37,017 nt of DNA from Nitriliruptoraceae bacterium (GCA_007134165.1 SLLJ01000360.1:1-37017), one strand, 5' to 3'. Shown: positions 24,511 to 33,640, counted from the stretch's first letter. Numbers and translations: made by a program. The notes: generated by a model not told the origin, from the sequence alone.

Positions 24511-26900
24511 CGACGCAGGGCCAGGAGCAGCTCCTCGCGGGTCGACACCCCGAGCTTGCGTCGGATCCGCGCCACATGGTGCTCGACGGTCTTGGGCGCG
24601 ATGAACAGTTGCTGGCCGATCTGCCGATAGGTCAGCCCGGCAAGCAGGTGGGTGGCCACCTCCTGCTCCCGCCCGGACAGTTCCCCGACCGGATCGACCA
24701 GCGACGGCGAGGACGGAGCCGGCAGGCTGCGCGCCAGATGCAGCAGCGAACGCATCGCCTCGGCGTCGCGGCAGCGGATCGCGGCGGTCCCCGCCAGCCG
24801 GGCGGCCTCCCAGCTCATGCCCGCATCCGCCAGTGCTTCCGCCGCCTGGCGGACCCTGCCCGGATCCACCTCGCCGCCGAGGGCGTCGGTCCAGACCGGC
24901 GCCGCCAGGTGGAGGGGCGCGACCCGGGGTCCAGGGACCGGCAGCGCCTGGATACGCTCAGCCGCCCGACGTGCCGCCACGAGATCGTCGCGGGCGATCG
25001 CGGCATGGAGCTGGTCCCAACGGCAGGGCAGGGCCCACAGCGGGGGGTGTCCCGCCCGATCGAGCAGTGCGTCGATGCGCAGCTCCACGCTCTCCACGGT
25101 GCGGTGATCTCCGAGCCGGGACCCGGCGATCAGCAGCTCCGTGATCGCCGGCAGCTGCAGCAGGTCGGGCGGGAGACGCAGCAGCCCCGTGCGTGCCCGG
25201 CGCCACCCGGCCAGCATCGCCTCCAGGTCGCCGGTCCGACGCGCGACCGCGCAGCGCACCGCGTCGGCGAGCGACTGGTCGCGCGGATCCGCCTGCCGCC
25301 AGGCCCGACCGGCCTCGAGCGCAGCCACGACCTCGTCGGCACCGACCCAGTCGCCCCGCCGCATCGCAATCCAGGCGCTGGTCAGCTGCTGGCGCCGACG
25401 CCGCCACGTACCGGTCCGACGCGGCGGGCGACGGAGGGTCTCGGCGGCTAGATCGAGTTCGCCGAGCAGAGCGGCCACCTGGGCCGCGATCACGGCGGTC
25501 GGCTCCGGCAGCTCGACGAGATCCGGAGCGAGGTCCTCGAGCCGGGCGGCCTCCAGCAACCGCAGCATGCCCGGCAGCGGATCGTCCGCGACGGTACCCA
25601 GCAGCCCGTCGAGCCTGGCACGGACCACCCCGGCCCGCAGCCCTTCGGGTCCGGGGGGGTGTACGCCGGCGACGGTCCGCAGGGCGTCGAGGTCTCCGGC
25701 CGCGAGGAACCCGAGCGCGGCGAGGTCGGCGGTGTGTGGGTCACCGGCGGCCAGCCGGGCCGCGCGCTCCCAGCCGCCGCGGGCTGCGAGCACGCCGGTC
25801 GCTGCCCGCACCGCATCAGCCCGAACCGGCCCGTCATCGGCCGTGAGCACGACATCCAGACCGGCCAGGCACTCCTCGGTCCGTCCGGCATGGAAGGCGA
25901 CCACGGTCGTGCCGCAGGCCAGATCGGCGCGGGCCGCGCCCGCCCGCTGTGCGGCCGCCAGCAGCGCCTCGGCCCGGTCGGGGTCCGCAGCCGCGAGCCG
26001 GTGGGCGGCGGTGATCAGGCACCGGCCGATCGCCGGCCCGGTGGCGCCCACCGCGACCAACCGTTCGGCCACCGACGACGGGTCGTCGACGGCCAGTTCG
26101 CAGGTCGCCGCCCGCTCGGCGATCTCGGCGACGGCAGCCACCGGGCTGCTGCGTCGAAGGGCATCCGCGACCACGGGGACCAGCCGCGGCGTGGCATCCA
26201 TCGCCAGTCCGGCCGTCACCAGCTCGTCGACGCCAGACTCCAACTCGTGGCCGTCGAGCCCGGCCGCCGCCGCCAGCATCGCGCGGTCGATCCCGGCGAG
26301 CAGGGCGGTGGCCAGCAGCAGACGCGCGGCCGGATCCGACAGCCGCCGGCCTTCGGCCCGCACCGCCTCCTCGACGGCTGGCGTGCACCAAGCACGGGAG
26401 ACCGGACCGTCCAGTGCCACGGCTTCCAGCCACCTCGGCAACCCGCCGCTCCCGGTCAGCAGTTCGTCCGTCACGACCGGGGAGGGTCGCTCGCCCCAGC
26501 GGGCGGCGAGCAGCTCACGCGACTCGTCGTGCCCCAGAGGACCGAGCACGGCCGGGGTCCGGTCGAGTCGGTCGAGCAGACGGGCAGCCGTGCCTCCAAC
26601 CGGCCGGTGGGCGAGCACCACGGCACGGTGTCCGCCGACCAGCTCGATCAGGGTCGCCTCGTCGGCAAGCTCAGCGTCGTCGACGAGGAGCACGCCGTCG
26701 GGATCCTCGGACGGCGGTGGGCCAAGCCCCACCGACCACCGTGCCGCACCGACGATCTCGTCGCCGAGCGCAGCCAGCAGCCAGGACTTGCCCACCCCTC
26801 CTGGCCCGGTCACCCGACGGCAGCCCCCGGCCTGCACCGAGGTGAGCAGGTCCGCCAGGGTGCGCCGACGGCCCGCGAGGTACGTATCGAGCGTGAGCAT
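24474..26900 (-). CDS. IniR-like P-loop/LuxR-type transcriptional regulator
   Basis: The 808-residue protein has an N-terminal STAND-type ATPase: Walker A VTGPGGVGKSWLLAALGDE (P-loop at 32-39) and GVLLVDDAEL as Walker B at 70-75. About 500 residues of helical, TPR-like repeats follow. A LuxR-type helix-turn-helix at about 741-800 (LSGREQEVATHLLAGLTYRQ, IAPKTVEHHVARIRRKLGVS) ends the protein. Size, layout and position beside an iniBAC-like operon match the mycobacterial regulator IniR (Rv0339c family), which activates iniBAC. It therefore probably controls the divergent operons at 19209-19463. The ATG has GGGAGG three bases upstream. Its coding end overlaps the IniC-like gene by 37 bases, tail to tail. 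Confidence 0.88.
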   Translation of the reverse strand: MLTLDTYLAGRRRTLADLLTSVQAGGCRRVTGPGGVGKSWLLAALGDEIVGAARWSVGLGPPPSEDPDGVLLVDDAELADEATLIELVGGHRAVVLAHRPVGGTAARLLDRLDRTPAVLGPLGHDESRELLAARWGERPSPVVTDELLTGSGGLPRWLEAVALDGPVSRAWCTPAVEEAVRAEGRRLSDPAARLLLATALLAGIDRAMLAAAAGLDGHELESGVDELVTAGLAMDATPRLVPVVADALRRSSPVAAVAEIAERAATCELAVDDPSSVAERLVAVGATGPAIGRCLITAAHRLAAADPDRAEALLAAAQRAGAARADLACGTTVVAFHAGRTEECLAGLDVVLTADDGPVRADAVRAATGVLAARGGWERAARLAAGDPHTADLAALGFLAAGDLDALRTVAGVHPPGPEGLRAGVVRARLDGLLGTVADDPLPGMLRLLEAARLEDLAPDLVELPEPTAVIAAQVAALLGELDLAAETLRRPPRRTGTWRRRRQQLTSAWIAMRRGDWVGADEVVAALEAGRAWRQADPRDQSLADAVRCAVARRTGDLEAMLAGWRRARTGLLRLPPDLLQLPAITELLIAGSRLGDHRTVESVELRIDALLDRAGHPPLWALPCRWDQLHAAIARDDLVAARRAAERIQALPVPGPRVAPLHLAAPVWTDALGGEVDPGRVRQAAEALADAGMSWEAARLAGTAAIRCRDAEAMRSLLHLARSLPAPSSPSLVDPVGELSGREQEVATHLLAGLTYRQIGQQLFIAPKTVEHHVARIRRKLGVSTREELLLALRRHRPVGGEPEGA

Positions 26901-27116
26901 GTGCCTCCCGATCGCTGGGCGGGGCCAGGGTCGCGCGTCAGACGTGCAGGCCGCTGCAGCACGGCTGGAGCGCCGCTGGAGCGACCCCGATCCGAACCAC
27001 CGGGATCACGGGACCGCTGGCCCGCAACCCCGGGCCCTGTGGCCCGGTTGTCGCCCCCGTGAACGGCCGATGATCAGGTGGAAGGGTCGGATGCTGCGCA
27101 CCACCGGAGGCTTGCC
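26901..27116. promoter_or_regulatory. Divergent control region of iniR-like and membrane-protein genes
   Basis: This 216-base gap serves both genes. GCTGGAGCG occurs twice with an 11-bp period near 26964-26983. A hairpin CCGGGCC-CTGT-GGCCCGG lies at 27030-27047. GATCC and GGATC form an inverted pair with a 9-base spacer near 26990-27006, recalling the GATCC/GGATC pair at 19362-19378, but the spacing differs. No clear -10 was found. Confidence 0.35.
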
Positions 27117-28106
27117 ATGTCCTCGCCACCCTGGGTCACGCAACCGCAGCCGGGTCCGGCTCCACCCGATCCCGGCCCAGGCCCGGACCGACGCGGTCCG
27201 AGCCCCGCCGTGGCGGTCGGCGCGATCGTCGGGGCGATCGTGCTGCTCGCCCTCGGAGTGGTGATCGTGCTCCTGCTCCGAGGTGACGGGGCGGCATCGA
27301 CCCAACCGGCACTCGAGATCCTGCCCGAGGTCGTGCCCTCGACGCCGGACCCCGAGCCCGACCCGGAACCGGACCCCACGCCGGTCGCGGACGCCGACCT
27401 CGAGATCATCCTCAACTGGTCCTCGCACGCCGATCTCGACCTCACCGTGATCGACCCGCAGGACGACGAGGTCGGCCGTGGGGCGCTGCCGCCGGCCAGC
27501 GGAGGCACGCGGGACACCACCGCCAACGACGGCTGCTCCCAGACGCGTGCACCCGCCCAGGAACGGGCCCGCTGGGAGCACGGTGAGGCCCGACCGGGAA
27601 GCTACGAGGTCCGCGTCCGGTACGCCGCAGAGTGCGATCAAGGCACCGGACCGCAGGACTTCGAGGTGCGCGTGGTACTGCCCGGGGTCGGGGTGGCGAG
27701 CTTCACCGACACCCTCGCTCCGGGCGAGCAGGTGGTCCTGCTCGATGTACGGTTCCCGACCGGTGAGGTGTTCGACCTGCGCACCGCCGCCCCCTCCGGA
27801 CCACCCGACGACCCCGGCCCCGCCGCGCCGCCCGCGCCGGCCCCACCACCCGACCCAGAGCCCGCGCCGATCCCGCGTGGCAACGTCGAGGCCCTGCCCT
27901 CCGGCCTCTTCTGCCGAGACCTGCGCAGTGCCGGCTACCCCTACTGGGATGCCGTGCGCTACTGGGAACGCGAGGGCCGCCCGGCACGTATGGACGCCAC
28001 CGGCGACGGTATTCCGTGCACAACGGTGTACGCGTGGAACGACGTTCGCGACTACTGGGGGCAACTCGTCGATCCCGACTTCCAGGAGGGCGGCGACGTC
28101 TCGTAG
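27117..28106 (+). CDS. Single-pass membrane protein with extracellular DUF2135-like and excalibur-like domains
   Basis: The 329-residue protein has a short Pro-rich cytoplasmic tail, one membrane helix (AVAVGAIVGAIVLLALGVVI, about 31-55) and a linker with PDPEPDPEPDP. A beta-sandwich-like domain at about 93-215 (LEIILNWSSHADLDLTVIDP, RPGSYEVRVRYAAECD) resembles the DUF2135 type. The C-terminus (about 255-310) has FCRDLRSAGYPYWDAVRYW and MDATGDGIPCTTVY, matching the paired-cysteine, DGDGxxC-like pattern of excalibur calcium-binding motifs. It should face outwards and may bind a wall component or calcium. ATG is chosen for CGGAGG six bases upstream. It is divergent from the IniR-like gene and shares topology with the Hsp70-like protein, so I place it in the same system by inference. 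Confidence 0.82.
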   Translation: MSSPPWVTQPQPGPAPPDPGPGPDRRGPSPAVAVGAIVGAIVLLALGVVIVLLLRGDGAASTQPALEILPEVVPSTPDPEPDPEPDPTPVADADLEIILNWSSHADLDLTVIDPQDDEVGRGALPPASGGTRDTTANDGCSQTRAPAQERARWEHGEARPGSYEVRVRYAAECDQGTGPQDFEVRVVLPGVGVASFTDTLAPGEQVVLLDVRFPTGEVFDLRTAAPSGPPDDPGPAAPPAPAPPPDPEPAPIPRGNVEALPSGLFCRDLRSAGYPYWDAVRYWEREGRPARMDATGDGIPCTTVYAWNDVRDYWGQLVDPDFQEGGDVS

Positions 28107-28125
28107 CGCGGACTGCATCGACCTC

Positions 28126-28131
28126 TACACT
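28126..28131 (+). promoter_or_regulatory. -10 element of lipoprotein gene
   Basis: TACACT matches the actinobacterial -10 pattern TANNNT and lies 52 bases before the lipoprotein start. It falls after the stop of the upstream gene, so the lipoprotein gene may have its own promoter. Confidence 0.4.
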
Positions 28132-28183
28132 GCGCGCCCAGGGTGCAGCCGAGTGCGCGCCGTGCCGCCCCGAGGGAGTGCGT

Positions 28184-28693
28184 ATGCGTGGCGTGGGCTC
28201 GACGGCACTGGTGCTGCTGGTGGCCTGCACGGCGCCGCCGGCCGACCTGCGTCCCGCCGCGAATGAGGACCCTGGCTCACCGCCGGCCGAGACCACGGCT
28301 GACCCGCCGGCCGCCGTCGACGACCCGGTCGCTGCCTGGCTGGCGGAGGCCGAGGAGGCGCTCGGCCGTCCAGAAGTCGACGCCCCCACGTTTTTCTACC
28401 TGTCGATGCACCCGGATGCCCGACCGGCCTTCCGCAGCTGCGACACGTCCTGGATCGCCGAGGCCGAGCTCCGCTGGCAGGCGCACTACCGCGTCGAGGC
28501 TGACCCGACCGCCAGCGTGTCGGCACCCTGGGTGGGACGCAGCGGGCCGCTCGCCGAGCGCAGCTTCCCTCGCGCGCGTGAACTGCGGCTGCGGCTGACC
28601 GACCCCCAGGGGGAACTGTCGGCCGCCGTCGTGCCCTACGTGGTCGAGGACGGCCAGCTGTGGTGGTTGGCCGACTGCCCCGAGACGGGCTGA
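28184..28693 (+). CDS. Small putative lipoprotein
   Basis: The 169-residue protein begins MRGVGSTALVLLVAC with a lipobox (LVAC, Cys15), so it should be exported and lipidated at the membrane. A Pro/Ala-rich spacer is followed by a folded part of about 120 residues (PVAAWLAEAEEALG, TFFYLSMHPDARPAFRSCDT, LWWLADCPETG) with two cysteines that could form a disulfide. No family was recognised. The ATG has GGGAG six bases upstream. It follows the DUF2135-like gene on the same strand and converges with the peptidase gene 13 bases downstream. Confidence 0.8.
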   Translation: MRGVGSTALVLLVACTAPPADLRPAANEDPGSPPAETTADPPAAVDDPVAAWLAEAEEALGRPEVDAPTFFYLSMHPDARPAFRSCDTSWIAEAELRWQAHYRVEADPTASVSAPWVGRSGPLAERSFPRARELRLRLTDPQGELSAAVVPYVVEDGQLWWLADCPETG

Positions 28694-28706
28694 TCGAGCG
28701 GCGCGG

Positions 28707-31700
28707 TCAGCCGGGCGGCGCGGTCCGACAGGGCTGGCCCCGCACGCTGGTGAAGCCTCCGCCGTCCGGTCCGTCGCTGGGCGCGCAGGCCGGCGGACCC
28801 GGCGGCACCTCGAGGTCGACGTCGAGCACCGGCAGCACCACCCGGGAAGGGGCGGCCACGTGGTGGGCGATACGGTTGGTCACCTGCAGGCCGCCGGGAA
28901 CGGCCTCGGCGAACGCCCAGAGCGGGCGGTTGCCGCCCGGGGCCTCCACGCTCAGCCGCAGCCGGGAGCCGGCGCGCAGCACGTCGGCGAACGGAAAGGT
29001 CTCGACCGCCAGACGGTTGAACCCCTGCTCCAGCGGCGCGGCGTCGGCGGCGAGCAGCGAGGGCGTGGGGCGCAGCGGGGTGGCGGCGGGGTGTAGCGCC
29101 CGGCGCGAACCCCTGAGCCAGCCGGTGGTCAGGTAGCGCTCGGTCCCGTCGGGCCGGAGCTCGCTGAGCACCACCTCGACGTCGGTGTCACGCAGCGGAT
29201 GGTCGGTCGCCAGCCACAGCTCCACCCCGGCGGAACCGGCCAGCACCAGGTCCTCGTCGAGTGGCGACGTGGCGAAGGCGGCGTGGCGGCCCTCGGGGGG
29301 CTGCCGCCAGCGGTAGTCGGGCTGCAGGCGCCACACCTCGCTGGTCGAGGGTCGGGCGGCGAAGCTTGACACCGGGGAGGCGGCCGGGTCGTACACATAG
29401 GGGGTCTGGGCCGCAGCCGTGCCGTCGTCGGCACCGACGGGAGGCTCCCGGGTCAGCTCACCGCCAGCGCCGAGGTACCAGGCGGCCGCCTCGGCGTCGA
29501 AGCCCGGGTCGAGGTTGGGCAGCTGGGCGAAGTCGACGCGGTGGGAGAAGCGCGGGAAGGGGAACCCATCGGGGCCCTCCCCCGCGCCCGACTCGAACAG
29601 CAGGTGGGCCGGCGGCTCGGCGCGGTAGGCGGCCAGGGACTGCTCGTAGGACATCCCGGCGAAGCGGTCCGCGGGGATCATGTCCCTGGTGATGGGCACC
29701 AGCTCGCCGAGTAGCTGGGCGTACACCGCCGGCAGCACCAGCAGCCGGAGCAGGTCGAAGTCGTCCCGTTCCGTCAGCTGCGGGGTGCGTTCGGCCACCA
29801 GCAGCTCGAGGAACTCGATGAGCTCGACCAGCGCGACCGGCCCCAGCGCCTCGACGTGGGTGCCGTTGGTACCGAGGAAGCGGACCAGGCGGTCGTCCCG
29901 CTCGAGGTCCAGCGCGTCGAGCAGGGCCGCGGCGCGCCCGCCGGTCTGCTCGTCCTGCCAGGCGTTGACCAGCAGCAGGTCGGTCGTGATCCGCTCGGCG
30001 AGGTCAGCGGGGGTGCGCGACTCCCACAGTGCGGTGCGGTCGGGGTTCGCCACGATCCGTTCGAGCAACGGCAGGTTCTGGCCCCGCAGCCGAACGTTGT
30101 CCCGGCAGGTTGCGGCGCCCGGAGCGTCGCTGGCGACCAGCTGGTCGACCCACGCCTGGCCGTCGGGGAAGCGAGTGTCGCGCGCACGCTCGCGCGCCCA
30201 GTCCACCGCGAACCCGGTGTTGAAGATGCCGCCGGGGTACACGGTGTCCAGGGCATGGTCGCTGACGACCGCGATCGGCGCGGCGGCGGCCAGGCTCGGC
30301 GGCTGGGTGGCAGCCAGGAACAGCTGGGTGATCCCCGGGTAGGACACGCCAGTGGTGCCCACCTTGGCGGACCAGGGCTGGGCGGCGACGACCTCGACGG
30401 CGTCGTAGCCGTCGAGGGCCTGTGCGGGCTCGAGGTGGTCGAACGCGCCGCCCGAGCAGCCGGTGCCGCGCAGGTTGACAGCCACCGTGGCGTAGTCGAG
30501 CAGTTGGCCGATCGCCAGGGTCGGTGCCTGCAGGCTGACCGGCAACCCGCCCACGGCCGGTGGGGCGGACACGTCGTAGCCGGAGTACTCGATCAGCGTC
30601 GGGTACGGGCCGTCCTCGGGCGGGCCGGGCAGGGTCACGTACGCGCTGAGTTGGGTGCCGTCGCGGGTCGTGAGGTAGGTCAGCCCCTCGTCGAGTTGCT
30701 GGTCGGCGTAGAACTCCGGTGGCGGAGGCGGCCCGTCGGCGGCGAGCACCGTGATCGGCTCGGACCTGTGGGTCACGCCCTGCTCGACGTAGCGCACCGT
30801 GTAACCCTCCCCCGGCGCCACACCCGAGTAGGCCAGACGCCCATCCAGGGCGCCACGGATCACGATCGATCCTTCAGCGTCGGTGAGCTCCCCACCGGCG
30901 TGGCGCGCCGCACCGTCGAGTTCCCAGTCGAGCGCGTCGCTGACCACGGGTTCGCCGTCGGGGTCGAGCAGCGTCACCGGTGTGGCCGGATCGGCGCCGA
31001 TCACCGCGACCTGCTCGATCGAGCCTCGGACGACGACCCGGGCAGGAGCCATCGGAGTGTCGGGGGCGGGAACCGGGGCGGGCAGCGACCCGGTGGGTTC
31101 GCGCAGCACCCCGGCAGCGGCCAACAGGTCGAGGTGGCGGACGAGCAGGGACGCGACCTGCCCGCGGGTGACCGGCAGGCCGGGTCCGAAGCTGCCGTCG
31201 GGGAACCCGGCGACGACGCCGGCGGCCGTGAGCCGGGCGACCTCGGGGCCGTGGACGTCGTGGAGGTCGAGGTCGGACATGCCGGTCGTGGTGGCCGCGG
31301 GCAGCACCGGCACCGCCGGCAGCTGGGTGACGAGTTCATCATGGGTGCGCACCAGCAGGCTGGCCAGCTGAGCCCGGGTCACCGCCTCCGCCGGCGCAAA
31401 ACGTCCGTCGGGGTGTCCCGCGACGATCGGCGGGTCGAAGGCGGCGAGCGCGTCCACCGCGGCGGCAAACGGGCCTTCGACCAGGTCGGGGAACCGGGCC
31501 GGTGCGACCGGCGGGAAGGCGAACCGGGGAACCTGGGTGAGCAGGCGCGCCACCAGCAGCGCGGTCTGCTGACGGGTGACCGGCTCGCCGGTGCCGAAGG
31601 TCGTGGGCGTGGTGCCCCGAGTGATGCCGAAGGCGACGAGGCAGTCGATCGCCGACGCATGGGTCTGCCCCCGGTCGGTGAAGCCGGCGTCGGGCAGATC

Positions 31701-31901
31701 GTCGGGGCAGGCGCTCGCCCGCGCGGGGCCGATCTCGCCGACCACGACCGTGGGGCCGTCGGGGCGCCCGAAAGACTCCTCGGCCGGCACGGTGGTGCGC
31801 GGCGCGGCGGCGGCCACGGCCGGCAGCAGCGCCAGCAGCAGCGCGGCCGTGAGCAGCGCGGCCGTGGGGCGCCGGTTCGTGGCCGTGTCCAGATGGTGCA
31901 T
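28707..31901 (-). CDS. Exported SLH-domain / S15 (CocE-NonD) serine hydrolase fusion
   Basis: The 1064-residue protein has a Sec signal peptide (ALLTAALLLALLPAVAAAA, to about 33). Three S-layer homology repeats follow at about 71-122, 136-189 and 208-259; GHPDGRFAPAEAVTRAQLAS and GFPDGSFGPGLPVTRGQVAS are typical. After a beta-rich linker, an alpha/beta hydrolase of the S15/CocE type starts near 405 (YLTTRDGTQLSAYVTLPGP). It has nucleophile GVSYPG (Ser520) and likely acid and base in LLLVNAWQDEQTGG and GTNGTH. A jelly-roll PepX C-terminal domain ends it. It should be a wall-bound dipeptidyl-peptidase or esterase; the substrate is unknown. The ATG at 31901 has GGGAGG six bases upstream; longer readings overlap the upstream gene. 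Confidence 0.9.
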   Translation of the reverse strand: MHHLDTATNRRPTAALLTAALLLALLPAVAAAAPRTTVPAEESFGRPDGPTVVVGEIGPARASACPDDLPDAGFTDRGQTHASAIDCLVAFGITRGTTPTTFGTGEPVTRQQTALLVARLLTQVPRFAFPPVAPARFPDLVEGPFAAAVDALAAFDPPIVAGHPDGRFAPAEAVTRAQLASLLVRTHDELVTQLPAVPVLPAATTTGMSDLDLHDVHGPEVARLTAAGVVAGFPDGSFGPGLPVTRGQVASLLVRHLDLLAAAGVLREPTGSLPAPVPAPDTPMAPARVVVRGSIEQVAVIGADPATPVTLLDPDGEPVVSDALDWELDGAARHAGGELTDAEGSIVIRGALDGRLAYSGVAPGEGYTVRYVEQGVTHRSEPITVLAADGPPPPPEFYADQQLDEGLTYLTTRDGTQLSAYVTLPGPPEDGPYPTLIEYSGYDVSAPPAVGGLPVSLQAPTLAIGQLLDYATVAVNLRGTGCSGGAFDHLEPAQALDGYDAVEVVAAQPWSAKVGTTGVSYPGITQLFLAATQPPSLAAAAPIAVVSDHALDTVYPGGIFNTGFAVDWARERARDTRFPDGQAWVDQLVASDAPGAATCRDNVRLRGQNLPLLERIVANPDRTALWESRTPADLAERITTDLLLVNAWQDEQTGGRAAALLDALDLERDDRLVRFLGTNGTHVEALGPVALVELIEFLELLVAERTPQLTERDDFDLLRLLVLPAVYAQLLGELVPITRDMIPADRFAGMSYEQSLAAYRAEPPAHLLFESGAGEGPDGFPFPRFSHRVDFAQLPNLDPGFDAEAAAWYLGAGGELTREPPVGADDGTAAAQTPYVYDPAASPVSSFAARPSTSEVWRLQPDYRWRQPPEGRHAAFATSPLDEDLVLAGSAGVELWLATDHPLRDTDVEVVLSELRPDGTERYLTTGWLRGSRRALHPAATPLRPTPSLLAADAAPLEQGFNRLAVETFPFADVLRAGSRLRLSVEAPGGNRPLWAFAEAVPGGLQVTNRIAHHVAAPSRVVLPVLDVDLEVPPGPPACAPSDGPDGGGFTSVRGQPCRTAPPG

Positions 31902-31981
31902 GTCTGCCTCCCGACCGGAGCGATCGTCGCGTCGCCGGCGGATCGGGACGCTACCGCCCCCCGGTGCGCTGCGGTCGGGGC

Positions 31982-33640
31982 TCATCGCACCGCGTAGAAG
32001 AAGCCGTCCCGCGATCCGACGTAGATGCTGCCGCGCCAAACCGCCGGCGTGGATTCGATGCAGCCGGCCATCGGCAGGGTCCAGACCTCGCGGGGCGCGG
32101 TCGGATCGGCGAGGTCGTAGGCGCGCAACCCGGGCTGGTTGCACCGACCCACCAACAGCCAGGGGTGCCCGTCGTCGTCCTCCACCACCGCCGGAGAGGA
32201 CCACTCGTGGAAGCCGAGCTGCTCGCGCCAGACCACCTCGCCGTCGTGGCGGTCGACCACCAGCAGCTCGCCGGGGTGGGTCGGCAGGTACAGGTGGTCG
32301 CCGTACAACGCCGGGGTGGCCCAGGCGCCACCGTCGCTACCGGGTGCCAGCGGCGGGATCCCCACCCCCCACACCCTCGGGTCGTCTGCTCGGCGCGGGT
32401 CGAGCTTGACGAGCTGTCCGACCTCCTCGGCACGGGGCAGGAAACGCTGGAGTTCCACGGTGACGTAGAGGAACCCCTCGACGTCGACGACGATGCTGGC
32501 ATCCGCGTCGTCGCCGACCCAGTAGTCGAGCACGATCTCGACCTCGCCGGCCTCGACCGCCGCGCGGTCCAGACCCACGACCCGCCCGCCCGAGTTGACC
32601 CAGTACACCGCATCATCGGTCACCGCCGGGCTCGACTCGATCGAGACGTTGCCGTCACCGATGGCCGCGATCAGCTCGTCGGTCCAGGCCGGGACCTCCA
32701 CGAGGATCTCGGGGTCGACCTGCACGCGGCCCTGGTCGTCGTAGCCGCGGTTGACGCGGACCGCGCGGTACCAGGAGTCCTCCCCACCGACGTGCAGCAC
32801 GTCGTCGACCATCGAGGGGTTGGCGTCCCAGTCGTTGTTCCAGCGTCCCTGCGGGTGACGCCCGAGCCGCCACAGCTCGGTGGGCTCGTCACGGTCGAGG
32901 GCGACGATGCGCAGGAAGCCATCGCGCGAACCGACGTACAGCAGCGGGTAGCCGTCGGGGTCGAGCGTCTCGGTGCCCTTCACCATGAACCCGGTGCGCA
33001 GCGGCGGTCGGGTGGGTTGCCCGGTTGCGGCGTCCAGGAAGTGCACCGCACCGTCGTACGCCCCGAAGATCACCTCGGTCACACCGTCGTCGCGCTCCCA
33101 CACCAGCGGCTGGCCGGTCCAGCCGGTGCCGCACCAGCTGCGCTGCTGCTCGCCGCTGCCTTCGGTGGAGCACATCGGCCGCTCAGGGAAGCGCCAGGCG
33201 ACCTCAGGGTCGGTTGGCAGGGGTCCGAGTCCGTAGAAGGTCCGGGTCGGGTTGCCGCGGAACTGCAGCAGCCCGGTGACCTGATCACCTCCGACCGAGG
33301 CCCCGTGCAGGCCGTCAGGCGACGGCTGAGCACCGCCGTCGTCGGGTCCGGCGGGGACCGGATCCCTCTCCGGATCGGCGTCGCGGTCCGGCACGGTCTC
33401 CGGGGTGGGCCACGCGGCGATATCGTCGCTGGCTGGTGGCGGCGCATCGGCGTACGTGCGGGTGGGTACCTCCCGGAGGGACGTGCGCGCGGAACGGCCG
33501 GGAACCGTAGTGGGCTGCTCACGCGCCGCCGCGATCAACTGGCCGACCGGTCCCGGCGCCGGTGCGGCCAACTCGATGGCAGCCACGAACGCCCCGGTCG
33601 CAGCCAGGACCAGACCTGCCGACAGTATCCGCGCACGCAT
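31982..33640 (-). CDS. Exported beta-propeller (PQQ-like repeat) protein
   Basis: The 552-residue protein has an N-terminal hydrophobic segment (LSAGLVLAATGAFVAAIELA, about 6-25), either a signal peptide or an anchor. A disordered stretch follows, then repeated propeller blades: VIFGAYDGAVHFLDAATGQP, LLYVGSRDGFLRIVALDRDE, WATPALYGDHLYLPTHPGEL and IYVGSRDGFFYAVR. These resemble the PQQ-enzyme/quinoprotein-like repeat, but no catalytic quinoprotein residues are recognised, so a binding or scaffold role is more likely than dehydrogenase activity. The start at 33640 is supported by TACGGT ending six bases upstream, a leaderless-type promoter. It lies 80 bases before the SLH-hydrolase gene and is probably co-transcribed with it. 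Confidence 0.85.
   Translation of the reverse strand: MRARILSAGLVLAATGAFVAAIELAAPAPGPVGQLIAAAREQPTTVPGRSARTSLREVPTRTYADAPPPASDDIAAWPTPETVPDRDADPERDPVPAGPDDGGAQPSPDGLHGASVGGDQVTGLLQFRGNPTRTFYGLGPLPTDPEVAWRFPERPMCSTEGSGEQQRSWCGTGWTGQPLVWERDDGVTEVIFGAYDGAVHFLDAATGQPTRPPLRTGFMVKGTETLDPDGYPLLYVGSRDGFLRIVALDRDEPTELWRLGRHPQGRWNNDWDANPSMVDDVLHVGGEDSWYRAVRVNRGYDDQGRVQVDPEILVEVPAWTDELIAAIGDGNVSIESSPAVTDDAVYWVNSGGRVVGLDRAAVEAGEVEIVLDYWVGDDADASIVVDVEGFLYVTVELQRFLPRAEEVGQLVKLDPRRADDPRVWGVGIPPLAPGSDGGAWATPALYGDHLYLPTHPGELLVVDRHDGEVVWREQLGFHEWSSPAVVEDDDGHPWLLVGRCNQPGLRAYDLADPTAPREVWTLPMAGCIESTPAVWRGSIYVGSRDGFFYAVR

Noticed and set aside
29856-31997. Open frame of 713 codons on the plus strand
   Set aside because: It is antisense to the SLH/S15 hydrolase, whose signal peptide, SLH repeats and catalytic motif are clear.
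31982-33640. Quinoprotein (PQQ) dehydrogenase
   Set aside because: Only the propeller repeats are present; the catalytic and PQQ-binding residues of dehydrogenases were not recognised, so only a propeller protein is called.
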